Part shown: one piece after another, positions 57,668-64,000 of the stretch | Position numbering within the stretch: the stretch's first letter is position 1 | Layout of the letters: every line of letters begins with the position of its first letter | From: Novosphingobium sp. 32-60-15 | GTDB taxonomy: Bacteria; Pseudomonadota; Alphaproteobacteria; Sphingomonadales; Sphingomonadaceae | Direction of reading: 5' to 3' | DNA length: 64,000 nt | Assembly: GCF_002280675.1 (NCBI RefSeq) | Contig: NZ_NCEN01000002.1 | Span: forward strand, 1-64,000 | Made by a program: the position numbers and the translations under genes | Notes under the pieces: generated by a model | The model's database searches: none | Told to the model about the DNA's origin: nothing | What the model saw: the letters and a program-made list of their open reading frames with translations, nothing else

Positions 57668-58042
57668 TTAGCGTTTCTTGATGCGCGGTTTTGGTTTTTG
57701 GGCTGGTTTGGGCTGCAATTCCGGCCATGCGGATGCTACTGCCGCGCGGACGAGTATGCGCGCTTGTTGATCGCGCATTTCAGGGTGGTCGATCAGGTAT
57801 TTGGCCACGACATCGCGTACCTGGCCCGCGGTTGCGCCTTTGGGGGTGACCGGGGGTTGGGGCAAGTAGCGCAAGCCGTCAAGGACGCCGATGACGTAGG
57901 ACAGGCACATCGCACGATCAAGCGGGGCGGGGGTGGCGCAGGTATCGTGAAGCTGGTTGCCGTCCATCCATTCCGCATGGGCGGGCGTGGATAGCGCGGC
58001 TAGGGATGCGACGAGCGTCAGGCGCAGTCTGGTTTTGGGCAT
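57668..58042 (-). CDS. Secreted Rap1a/Tai-like small protein
   Basis: A 124-residue exported protein with a signal peptide (MPKTRLRLTLVASLAALSTPAHAE). The mature part (WMDGNQLHDTCATPAPLDRAMCLSYVIGVLDGLRYLPQPP, then VRDVVAKYLIDHPEMRDQQARILVRAAVASAWPEL) fits the Rap1a/Tai immunity-protein family, with two conserved cysteines (positions about 35 and 45). The C-terminus is Lys/Pro-rich (KPAQKPKPRIKKR). Family members give self-immunity to type VI effectors or have unknown roles; no effector gene is next to it, so the role here is open. It lies at the border between the catabolic island and ordinary genes. Confidence 0.6.
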   Translation of the reverse strand: MPKTRLRLTLVASLAALSTPAHAEWMDGNQLHDTCATPAPLDRAMCLSYVIGVLDGLRYLPQPPVTPKGATAGQVRDVVAKYLIDHPEMRDQQARILVRAAVASAWPELQPKPAQKPKPRIKKR

Positions 58043-58118
58043 TGGCGTTAACCCTTTCCGGTTATTTGCTGAAACGCCCTGTTCGGGTCAGGCGTTCCCC
58101 ATCGGCGTGTTGGACAGA

Positions 58119-58301
58119 TCATGGCTGATGGCTGATGGCTGCGGCTTTGAAGTCTTCCATGCACATTTCCGGCGCTGGCGAAAGTTTCATGGCGGCTTCG
58201 AAGTTGTCGTTCTTGAAGCTGTACACAACGATGCACGACTGTTCGGCCGACGTTCCCTTCTGGGACCGCGATACGGTGCCCGGAAAACCTGTTGCAATCA
58301 T
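58119..58301 (-). CDS. Small hypothetical ORF, coding-like, start uncertain
   Basis: A 60-codon minus-strand frame with codon usage like the real genes here (ending ...CIVVYSFKNDNFEAAMKLSPAPEMCMEDFKAAAISHQP). It overlaps the remnant of a polysaccharide deacetylase on the other strand for about 60 bases, and has no ribosome site at the ATG (58301). It may be a 5'-truncated fragment or a small gene with another start. No family was recognised. Confidence 0.3.
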   Translation of the reverse strand: MIATGFPGTVSRSQKGTSAEQSCIVVYSFKNDNFEAAMKLSPAPEMCMEDFKAAAISHQP

Positions 58302-58587
58302 GCGGTATCGCGTTGATTTCGATAGTATGCAGATATGGACAGACCAGGCATTTGGCCCCGGGCAGTGGCTGGCCTATGCGGTGCGCAACTTTGATCAGGT
58401 GCTGCGTGAAGGACGCGAGGGGAACCCGAAGATGATGAGCCTTGGATTGGATTTGCAGATCATTGGCTGCGCGGGACGGATTTGGGCGCTGGGGCAATGC
58501 TTTGCCCATGTGCGCAAACACGATGACAGGTGGGGTGCCACGCGTCACCAGATTGCACCAGGCTTGGCCGTGGTTGATCCGGCATGA
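58135..58587 (+). pseudogene. 5'-truncated polysaccharide deacetylase remnant
   Basis: The plus-strand frame ends in the text PKMMSLGLDLQIIGCAGRIWALGQCFAHVRKHDDRWGATRH, which fits the C-terminal part of the polysaccharide deacetylase/PuuE-type family (usually MMS.GLH.R.IGRPGR...L..FL.HV..HD.VW..RR). The upstream portion around VPFWDRDTVPGKPVAIMRYRVDFDSM corresponds to the DLPYW...PYTLDINDM region. The rest of the domain, including the catalytic Asp and His-x-His, is missing; the frame before about 58243 overlaps a coding-like minus-strand frame. Full-length members are about 300 residues, so this is likely a gene fragment. Its stop overlaps the start of the enoyl-CoA hydratase gene (ATGA). 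Confidence 0.5.
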
Positions 58588-59339
58588 CGCTGCGTCTGGA
58601 AAAGAACGGGCCGGTTGCACATCTGCTGATTGACCGCGCGGACAAACGCAACGCATTCACCATCGCGATGTGGCAATTGCTGCCGGAATTGCTGGCGCAG
58701 GCGGCAGCTGATCCGGCGCTCCGCGTGCTGGTTGTGAAATCGGCTGCGGGCGGGGCGTTCTGTGCTGGCGCGGATATTGCTGAACTGTTGGCGAACAAGG
58801 ACGATGCCATCTGGCGCGCGGAAAACCAGAAGGCGCTGAACCGCGCGCAATATGAACTCACGCGCTTTCCCTTGCCCACCGTGGCGATGGTTGAGGGTGA
58901 TTGTGTGGGCGGCGGCTGCGGCATTGCGCTGGCCTGCGATATTCGCGTGGCGGGGCCAAAGGCGCGGTTGGGGATTACGCCTGCCAAGCTGGGGCTGGTT
59001 TACCCGTTGCATGATATCAAACTGCTGGTCGATCTGGTGGGGCCGGGGCAGGCGCGCCGGATGCTGTACACCGGCATGTTGTTGAGCGCGGATGAAGCGC
59101 GGGCGATCGGGTTGGTGGAAGAACTGGCCGATGATGAAGCGGCACTGGTTGCACAATTGACCAGCGTATCGCCGTTTTCGACACAGGCCATCAAGGGACT
59201 GGTCCGCCGCGTTCTGGATGGACAAGTGGCTGATGATGCGGAAAGCTTGCGCATTTTTGCTTCCGCGTTCGAAGGCGCTGACTTCCGCGAAGGCACGACC
59301 GCGTTTGTAGAAAAGCGCGCGCCTGTTTTTGGCCGGTAA
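58584..59339 (+). CDS. Enoyl-CoA hydratase/isomerase family protein
   Basis: A 251-residue crotonase-fold protein: VAHLLIDRADKRNAFTIAMW, then GGAFCAGADIAELL (oxyanion-hole Gly region), TVAMVEGDCVGGGCGIALACDIRVAGPKARLGITPAKLGLVYP. The usual catalytic Glu positions (in E...CVGGGCGIAL and the AKLGL segment) seem mostly replaced (TPAKLGLVYP has Lys and Leu), so it may be an isomerase or a non-hydratase member. It begins in the stop codon of the deacetylase remnant. It lies just outside the island, and a link with the pathway is uncertain. GGCCGTGGTTGATCC precedes the ATG with no clear ribosome site. Confidence 0.82.
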   Translation: MTLRLEKNGPVAHLLIDRADKRNAFTIAMWQLLPELLAQAAADPALRVLVVKSAAGGAFCAGADIAELLANKDDAIWRAENQKALNRAQYELTRFPLPTVAMVEGDCVGGGCGIALACDIRVAGPKARLGITPAKLGLVYPLHDIKLLVDLVGPGQARRMLYTGMLLSADEARAIGLVEELADDEAALVAQLTSVSPFSTQAIKGLVRRVLDGQVADDAESLRIFASAFEGADFREGTTAFVEKRAPVFGR

Positions 59340-59365
59340 GGCAAAGCGCTACTAGAGGCGGGCTA

Positions 59366-59632
59366 GAGCGCTTTCCGACCAATCTGGATCACCGTGATTG
59401 ACGCAGGAAGCCCCTCGGCAAGGCACATTGTGCAGGGCGGGCTGGTTGCCCGTCCAAACAAGGTAACGCTGTCCGAGGGGCTTCCTGCGCCAACCCCTCC
59501 GGGGCGGGCCCCTTTTGGCCGATTGCTGCGTCTTTCGTCGGTCACTATGCGATGGCATGGCTCCCTCCTCAATCCGTGCACTCGGCCAAAATCGGCTCCG
59601 TCACGGTGAGCCAGATTGGTCGGAAAGCGCTC
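59366..59632. mobile_element. MITE-like element, 267 bp with 32-bp TIRs and TA flanks
   Basis: The left end GAGCGCTTTCCGACCAATCT (from 59366) continues to 59397 and the right end (59601-59632) is its inverse; 31 of 32 bases match, with one mismatch (A/C). Both sides are flanked by TA (59364-59365 and 59633-59634), the target duplication typical of IS630/mariner-like elements. An inner inverted repeat, GCAGGAAGCCCCTCGG (59403-59418) with CCGAGGGGCTTCCTGC (59473-59488), adds a second stem. There is no transposase, so it would be a non-autonomous element moved by an enzyme elsewhere. Confidence 0.8.
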
Positions 59633-60132
59633 TAACCCCGCTTCTCAACGTGGATGTGGGGGTGGGCGCGCTGGAATGTCTCGGCCCAGCTATCGCATGG
59701 CCAGGGGACCAGTTCCTCGTCGAAAAAGGCGAGGCGTTCCCCGTCCTGGCCAATCAGGCTAAGGGTCATGCCATCATCGTATATGATCCGGATGCTGGCG
59801 ATTTGTGATGGATGGATGCGGCCCATATCGCCCTGCGTGCGCGAAGTACGGCTCTGCCACCACACCAGATCGCCCGTCTGCGCGTCGATTTGGTATCCCC
59901 GGCGCGGATTGACCCACAATTGGCCCAGCGCCGCAGCCACGATGAACCAACCCGCCATTGCCGCCACCGGCACCAGCCAAGGCGCACATTCCTTGCCGGT
60001 TTCATCGCAGTTCTTCTGGGGATCGACGGTATAACCCGCATAGAGGAACGCCGCGCCAACCAGCAACATCGCCCAGAACATCACCCCTTTGCGGGCGGAT
60101 CGTTCAAAGGCCAAAGGCGGGGTTGTGGTCAT
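59632..60132 (-). CDS. Small membrane protein, hypothetical
   Basis: A 166-residue protein with two membrane segments (about residues 17-35 MFWAMLLVGAAFLYAGYTV and 50-70 WLVPVAAMAGWFIVAAALGQLWV), a short extracytoplasmic loop containing CDETGKEC, and a cytoplasmic PH-like C-terminal part (YQIDAQTGDLVWWQSRTSRTQGDMGRIHPSQIASIRIIYDDGMTLSLIGQDGERLAFFDEEL). No family was recognised. Its stop codon TAG (59634-59632) lies exactly at the edge of the MITE-like element: T and A belong to the TA flank and the G to the element's terminal base, so the insertion may have shortened the reading frame. The length before insertion is unknown. Confidence 0.65.
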   Translation of the reverse strand: MTTTPPLAFERSARKGVMFWAMLLVGAAFLYAGYTVDPQKNCDETGKECAPWLVPVAAMAGWFIVAAALGQLWVNPRRGYQIDAQTGDLVWWQSRTSRTQGDMGRIHPSQIASIRIIYDDGMTLSLIGQDGERLAFFDEELVPWPCDSWAETFQRAHPHIHVEKRG

Positions 60133-60242
60133 TGGCCTCTGTTCGGGTGTGGGTGCTTATGCGCAATCTATCGCGCTAATGTTAAGAATGTGTCTGCCGG
60201 GTCTGGCAGGCGGCCATGCAGTCCGGCCATTATTCCGGCCAT

Positions 60243-60542
60243 TCATTCGTATTGGCCTGCTTGTGGCCAGTTGCGTGCGGTGTGGATGACCTGAAGGATC
60301 GTCACGGCGGTGTCGTTGTCGGTCAACGCGTAGACAATGATGTAGGGCAGGCGGGTAACAGACTTTTCGTACGTGCCGCTGACGCGCCCGGGATGGCCGG
60401 TGGCGAATGTGCCAAGCGCATTGCCGGTTTCCCGTAAACGCTTTGACACCTGACGGGCAGCAACAGGATTATCCAGCGCAATATAGACGACTTGATCTTC
60501 AATATCATCAATCGCCGAATCCGACCATTGAACACGTCTCAT
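60243..60542 (-). CDS. ParE/RelE-type toxin of a type II toxin-antitoxin system
   Basis: A 99-residue toxin-like protein (MRRVQWSDSAIDDIEDQVVYIALDNPVAARQVSKRLRETGNALGTFATGHPGRVSGTYEKSVTRLPYIIVYALTDNDTAVTILQVIHTARNWPQ). The pattern W...A..DL..I..YI...NP.AA, followed by R.....PYIIVY and VLRVIH..R.WP, is that of the ParE family. It starts inside the antitoxin stop codon (4-base ATGA overlap), as usual for such pairs. ParE toxins act on DNA gyrase; here that target is inferred from the family. Confidence 0.85.
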   Translation of the reverse strand: MRRVQWSDSAIDDIEDQVVYIALDNPVAARQVSKRLRETGNALGTFATGHPGRVSGTYEKSVTRLPYIIVYALTDNDTAVTILQVIHTARNWPQAGQYE

Positions 60543-60799
60543 GCAGCATTTTTGGTTTGCGCGGCTTCAATTGCGGCATCGATCCTGTCCATCACCTCGT
60601 CATGCGGGGTGACGCGGCCGGCTTTCATATCGGCAAGCCCGCGTTCGATGCCTTCGATGATCGCCAGTTCGTGTTCGACATAAGCGGCCACCGCCTCGCC
60701 TGCGAGGTACGACCGGCTGCGCTTGGTGCTTTGGGACAGGCGTGCCAATTGTTCCTGTACGGCCAATGGCACGCGGATTGTCATGGTTGTGCTGGTCAT
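60539..60799 (-). CDS. ParD-like ribbon-helix-helix antitoxin
   Basis: An 86-residue antitoxin. The N-terminal MTIRVPLAVQEQLARLSQSTKRSRSYLAGEAVAAYVEHEL is a ribbon-helix-helix DNA-binding domain (CopG/ParD type), and the C-terminal GLADMKAGRVTPHDEVMDRIDAAI fits the toxin-binding tail. The toxin gene follows with a 4-base overlap. An inverted repeat at 60821-60840 lies 22-41 bases before its start and probably serves as operator for autoregulation. Confidence 0.87.
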   Translation of the reverse strand: MTSTTMTIRVPLAVQEQLARLSQSTKRSRSYLAGEAVAAYVEHELAIIEGIERGLADMKAGRVTPHDEVMDRIDAAIEAAQTKNAA

Positions 60800-60820
60800 T
60801 GGCAGGGCCTTTGTGTTTGG

Positions 60821-60840
60821 TTGTGTACATTATCACACAA
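60821..60840. promoter_or_regulatory. Inverted repeat, candidate toxin-antitoxin operator
   Basis: TTGTGT (60821-60826) and ACACAA (60835-60840) are perfect arms around an 8-base spacer, in front of the antitoxin gene. Ribbon-helix-helix antitoxins bind such palindromes. Confidence 0.55.
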
Positions 60841-60940
60841 AATGCGCGTTTGCCAACAGCTGCCCGCTCTAATCCCGCATAGTGCGCTTCTTGATGGCAT
60901 AGGGTATGCAGGGTAATCCGAACTGTCAAAGGCCAGTGCC

Positions 60941-61408
60941 ATGTCTGAAACCCTGATCATTTGCTGCCCGGCCTGCGCCAGCCGCAACCGCGTGCCTGCC
61001 ACAAAGCTGGGCGGCGGCACTTGCGGCAAGTGCGGGGCCGCGCTGTTCATGGGCAGGCCGCTGGTGCTGAACGCTGCCAACTTTGATGCCCATGCCGCAA
61101 AAAGCGATATTCCGCTGGTGGTGGATTTCTGGGCGGCGTGGTGCGGGCCCTGCCGCCAGATGGCCCCCGCGTTCGAAGCCGCCGCCGTGCAGCTTGAACC
61201 GCGCGTGCGCTTGGGCAAGCTGGATACCGAGGCCGAGCAGGCCATTGCCACGCGCTATGCCATCCGGTCCATCCCGTCGCTGGTCGTGATCCATCGGGGG
61301 AACGAGATTGCGCGGCAAGCAGGCGCCATGCCCGTCAGCGCGATTGTGCAATGGGTACGCGGGGTAATTCAGGCGGCCTTGCCGTATTCTTTCAGCCAGG
61401 CGCGGTAA
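60941..61408 (+). CDS. trxC: Thioredoxin 2 (zinc-binding thioredoxin)
   Basis: A 155-residue thioredoxin. It has an N-terminal zinc ribbon (CCPACASRNRVPATKLGGGTCGKCGAALF, two CxxC pairs) and the active site VDFWAAWCGPCRQMAPAF. This is the TrxC layout. It reduces disulfides in the cytoplasm and is often linked to oxidative stress, which suits an oxygenase-rich neighbourhood, though the gene is unlikely to be part of the island. Its last 40 bases overlap, tail to tail, the end of the EAL-domain gene. The tail VIQAALPYSFSQAR seems slightly longer than usual. Confidence 0.9.
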   Translation: MSETLIICCPACASRNRVPATKLGGGTCGKCGAALFMGRPLVLNAANFDAHAAKSDIPLVVDFWAAWCGPCRQMAPAFEAAAVQLEPRVRLGKLDTEAEQAIATRYAIRSIPSLVVIHRGNEIARQAGAMPVSAIVQWVRGVIQAALPYSFSQAR

Positions 61409-63036
61409 TCTTCGAAGCGGACAGGGCGCGAGATCATGTAGCCTTGCAGCGTGTCGCAAGCGTTAAGCGCAAGCCACGCGCGTTGTGATTCAAGCTCTAC
61501 GCCCTCGGCCACGGTTTCCATGCCCAGCATGCGGGCAATGCCGATAATGCCCAGCACGATGGTCTGTTCAGGCCCTGCCTCTGCCACCCGCGTCACAAAA
61601 CTGCGGTCGATCTTGATCGTGTCGATCGTGCAGTTTTGCAGGTGCGACAGCGAGGAATAGCCGGTGCCGAAATCATCCAGCGCCACGGTGATACCGCGCG
61701 CATGAAGCGCCTGGACAATGGCCTCGGCCGCAGCAGGATCGGTCAGGACGGATGTTTCGGTGACTTCCACTTCAAGCAGGCTTTCATCCGCGCCGTATTC
61801 CTTAAAAATGCGGGCGATGCGGTCAGGCAAGTTGGCGTTGAATTCGCTGGCGCCAATGTTCACCGCAAGGCGCGCGGGCAGGCCATCGCGCACCAGCGCC
61901 ACTTGCGCCAGCGCGGTTTGCTGCAACACCCAATCGGTGACGTGCGGCAACAGGCCAGCGCGTTCCACCACGGGAATGAACATTGCAGGAGACAGGTGGC
62001 CCAGCAGCGGGCTTTGCCAGCGCACCAGCACTTCGCCCGAACGCGGCAGGCCGGTTTCGGCATCCACCTTCGGCTGGAAGTGGACGTGCAATTCGCCCTG
62101 ATCAATCGCGCCGACCAGCTCGGACCGGATGGCCCCGGCAAGCCGCATTTCGGACAATTCCGGCCCTTCCAGCTCCAGCATCCGCGCGCCGCCTTCGCGT
62201 TGCAGCAAGCGGGCAGATTCCATCATGCGGTCAATCAGGGCCGAGTGGGTTTCATCACAACCAGTCTGGGCAAAGACGACCGAATGGGTGATGCGGGCAA
62301 GTCCGTTGCCGGGTGAAACGCGATCACGCAGATCCATCCGGATCATCGGTTCAAGCGCGGTGTGAAGGCGGGCGGCATCTGCCATCGTTGCCACCCAGAC
62401 ATGAGGCTTCAGGCGGAAGGCATGCAGTTCGTTGGCCCTGGCAAGGCGCAGCATCAGGGCGTTGAAATGTTTCCTGTTCTTGCCATCAAACCGGCGGGAA
62501 AGTTCGGGCTGGGTGTCTATTTTGATAACGGCCAGCGCAGTGCCGACCGGCTGTGCGGCAAGGTGATCAAGCAGTTGATCGTACCCCGGGACCAGCGGTT
62601 CGGCATCGAGACTGGCGGCGGTGCGGGTGGCCGCTTCACGTTGGGCGGCGTTGCGCAAATGGCTTTCCACCGCCGCGATCAGCAGATCGAAATCCACCGG
62701 CTTCACCAGATAGTCATCCGCGCCCGCCTTGCGCCCGTGAATGGCGGTTTCGCGATCCCCGAAAGCGGTCAGGAAAACGAACGGCACATTGGCCATGGCA
62801 TCACCGCGCGCGCGCAATTTTTGCAGCAATTGCAGCCCGTTCATCCCCGGCATTTGCATGTCGCAAATGATCAGATCGGGCGCGCCTGTATCAATACAGG
62901 GAAGCGCTGCTTCGGCGCTGGCGGCCTGATCGACCATAAAGCCGTGATCGGCCAGTTCGTCGGCAATATCGCGCAGGATTTCCGGCTCGTCCTCAATGCA
63001 CAGGACTTTAAACTGCTGGGGCGAATAGACAGACAT
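61369..63036 (-). CDS. Response regulator with EAL-type phosphodiesterase output
   Basis: A 555-residue protein. The receiver domain is LCIEDEPEILRDIADELADHGF...LIICDMQMPGMNG...FVFLTAFGD...DDYLVKPVDFDLL (phospho-acceptor Asp in DLIICDMQ). A middle region of about 150 residues is followed by an EAL domain: IRSELVGAIDQGELHVHFQPKVDAETGLPRSGEVLVRWQSPLLGHLSPAMFIPV, NIGASEFNANLPDRI, EVTETSVL, ALDDFGTGYSSLSHLQNCTIDTIKIDRSFV, ETVAEGVELESQR and LQGYMISRP. EAL is changed to EVL but the other metal and catalytic residues are present, so c-di-GMP phosphodiesterase activity is likely. Its start shares a base with the stop of the histidine kinase gene, forming a two-component pair. Confidence 0.9.
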   Translation of the reverse strand: MSVYSPQQFKVLCIEDEPEILRDIADELADHGFMVDQAASAEAALPCIDTGAPDLIICDMQMPGMNGLQLLQKLRARGDAMANVPFVFLTAFGDRETAIHGRKAGADDYLVKPVDFDLLIAAVESHLRNAAQREAATRTAASLDAEPLVPGYDQLLDHLAAQPVGTALAVIKIDTQPELSRRFDGKNRKHFNALMLRLARANELHAFRLKPHVWVATMADAARLHTALEPMIRMDLRDRVSPGNGLARITHSVVFAQTGCDETHSALIDRMMESARLLQREGGARMLELEGPELSEMRLAGAIRSELVGAIDQGELHVHFQPKVDAETGLPRSGEVLVRWQSPLLGHLSPAMFIPVVERAGLLPHVTDWVLQQTALAQVALVRDGLPARLAVNIGASEFNANLPDRIARIFKEYGADESLLEVEVTETSVLTDPAAAEAIVQALHARGITVALDDFGTGYSSLSHLQNCTIDTIKIDRSFVTRVAEAGPEQTIVLGIIGIARMLGMETVAEGVELESQRAWLALNACDTLQGYMISRPVRFEDYRAWLKEYGKAA

Positions 63037-64000
63037 TATGCAGCTTCCCACAATTCGGTAACAGTGGCGCGGGCCAAAGGCAGGCTGGCGGTAACGGTTG
63101 TGCCAGCATCGGTGGATGAGGTGATGTCCAGCAGGCCGCCATTGGCATCAAGCAAGGTGGTGGCAAGGTACAGGCCGGTGCCCGCACCCGGAACGGCGGT
63201 GCTGTTCGATCCCCGGAAGAACCGCTCGCACACCAGCGGCAATTCGTCGGCCGGGATGCCCGACCCCTTGTCCGTAATCGTCACGCTGCAACGGTCACCC
63301 TCGACCATGGCTTTCACGGTGATCGCGGTGTGGTCCGGAGAATAGCGGCAGGCGTTTTCGATGATCGCGGCAAGCGCTGTGTGGACCAGGGTGCGGTCTG
63401 CATAAATGGCCGCGCGTTCAGCTTCTTCGGCAACTTCGACATCGACTGCGCGGTTGCCTTGTGCCGATGACACCGCTTGCCGCACCAACGGTCCAAACGC
63501 GACAGAGGTTGGCTTGCAGACGGTTTCGCCATTTTCCATGCGCACCAGTTGCATCGCGCTTTCCATCACTTCGCCAATGCGTGCAGCCGCACGGCGGATC
63601 ATGTCGGACCGTTCGATGACCGTTTCTTCGGTCAGCCGTGCCGCGCGGCGCTTCAGGATCTGGCCGGAACTGTCGATCACCGTCAATGGCGTGCGGAATT
63701 CGTGGCTGAGGATATTGATGAAGCGGCGTTGCCCGACGGTCACGCGGCGTTCGCTGTCCAGCGCGCTGCGCATCTTGTCTTCCTGTTCCACGATCTTGCG
63801 GTGTGCAGAGCCCAGACTGTGGCCCATCTCTACCAACCGGTCGGCAAGGCTATCGATTTCGGTCACGCCAAAGCGCGGGGCCTCATGATCATAGTCGCCC
63901 TCGCCAATCCGGTTCATCACGTTTTCCACCGCAAGCAGCGGTTCGGCCACCCGCGCGCTCATCTCCCGCGCACGCGCCAGCAGGAAAACAAAGAACGCGG
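63036..64000 (-). CDS. Sensor histidine kinase, N-terminus beyond window
   Basis: At least 321 codons, open to the right edge. The end of a membrane segment is visible (AFFVFLLARARE), then a HAMP-like region (AEPLLAVENVMNRIGEGDYDHEAPRFG), a coiled coil, the HisKA domain with the phospho-acceptor in INILSHEFRTPLTVID, and the HATPase_c domain (IIENACRYSPDH, TDKGSGIPADEL, GAGTGLYLATTLLDANGG). It should phosphorylate the adjacent response regulator-EAL protein and so control c-di-GMP. The sensing part is outside the window. Confidence 0.9.
   Translation of the reverse strand, partial: AFFVFLLARAREMSARVAEPLLAVENVMNRIGEGDYDHEAPRFGVTEIDSLADRLVEMGHSLGSAHRKIVEQEDKMRSALDSERRVTVGQRRFINILSHEFRTPLTVIDSSGQILKRRAARLTEETVIERSDMIRRAAARIGEVMESAMQLVRMENGETVCKPTSVAFGPLVRQAVSSAQGNRAVDVEVAEEAERAAIYADRTLVHTALAAIIENACRYSPDHTAITVKAMVEGDRCSVTITDKGSGIPADELPLVCERFFRGSNSTAVPGAGTGLYLATTLLDANGGLLDITSSTDAGTTVTASLPLARATVTELWEAA

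Noticed and set aside
58048-58656. Minus-strand open frame (202 codons) over the deacetylase remnant
   Set aside because: The residues are Arg/Pro/His-rich with no domain; the plus-strand frame matches a known family pattern.
59394-59609. Short open frame inside the MITE-like element
   Set aside because: No ribosome site and no transposase motif; the element is better described by its inverted repeats.
1-64000. CRISPR array, tRNA or rRNA genes, prophage or integron
   Set aside because: No set of short equally spaced repeats, no cloverleaf-like sequence and no structural phage, integrase or transposase protein were recognised. Small tRNAs could be missed without a covariance search.

Overview
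The window looks like a chromosomal segment of an alphaproteobacterium of the sphingomonad group (Sphingomonadales, Novosphingobium-like). This is inferred from the high G+C content, three large TonB-dependent receptors placed directly in catabolic clusters, the dense mix of Rieske oxygenases, short-chain dehydrogenases (SDRs), VOC and NTF2-like proteins, and dispersed palindromic repeats. No tRNA, rRNA, CRISPR array or transposase was seen. The genus is a judgement from gene content, not a measured placement.

Layout. 1-2.0 kb: end fragment of a chemoreceptor and a divergent HWE-type sensor kinase. 2.4-9.2 kb (minus strand): an acyl-CoA operon (OB-fold DUF35 protein, thiolase-like protein, acyl-CoA dehydrogenase, 2-oxoacid dehydrogenase E1alpha/E1beta/E2, VOC protein). 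A LuxR-type regulator and a divergent second acyl-CoA dehydrogenase follow at 9.3-11.4 kb. 11.5-57.6 kb: a long catabolic island made of short, often divergent operons. It holds seven Rieske oxygenase alpha-subunit-like genes, one separate Rieske ferredoxin, eleven SDRs, three zinc-free MDR reductases, one cytochrome P450, two FAD_binding_2 (3-ketosteroid dehydrogenase/fumarate reductase-like) flavoproteins, two ThuA-domain proteins, three VOC proteins, six NTF2-like ORFs (one a double-domain fusion), an acyl-CoA ligase, an EthD protein, a sugar-isomerase-like TIM barrel protein, a TetR regulator and three TonB-dependent receptors. 57.7-64 kb: ordinary chromosome, with a Rap1a/Tai-like secreted protein, a truncated polysaccharide deacetylase remnant, enoyl-CoA hydratase, a MITE-like element, a small membrane protein, a ParDE-type toxin-antitoxin pair, TrxC, and a response regulator-EAL/histidine kinase pair.

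How it may work (inference). The receptors would import a bulky hydrophobic molecule. Oxygenases and the P450 would hydroxylate it, SDRs and flavoproteins would oxidise hydroxyls and desaturate rings, NTF2-like and VOC proteins could isomerise or dehydrate, MDR enzymes would reduce enones, and the ligase, acyl-CoA dehydrogenase and thiolase/DUF35 genes would remove a side chain or open ring as CoA thioesters. The combination resembles steroid, bile-acid or terpenoid catabolism more than classical aromatic degradation: no extradiol dioxygenase and no classical large/small subunit dioxygenase pair with its own reductase is present. The substrate cannot be read from the sequence.

Most notable: (i) seven Rieske alpha subunits in three length classes with one ferredoxin and no reductase; (ii) a Tat-exported flavoprotein translationally coupled to a cytochrome c-like lipoprotein, suggesting a periplasmic oxidation step; (iii) a GGC-N6-GCC motif repeated at four promoters near the TetR gene; (iv) two families of dispersed palindromic repeats; (v) a 267-bp MITE-like element with 32-bp terminal repeats and TA flanks whose edge lies in the stop codon of a neighbouring gene.
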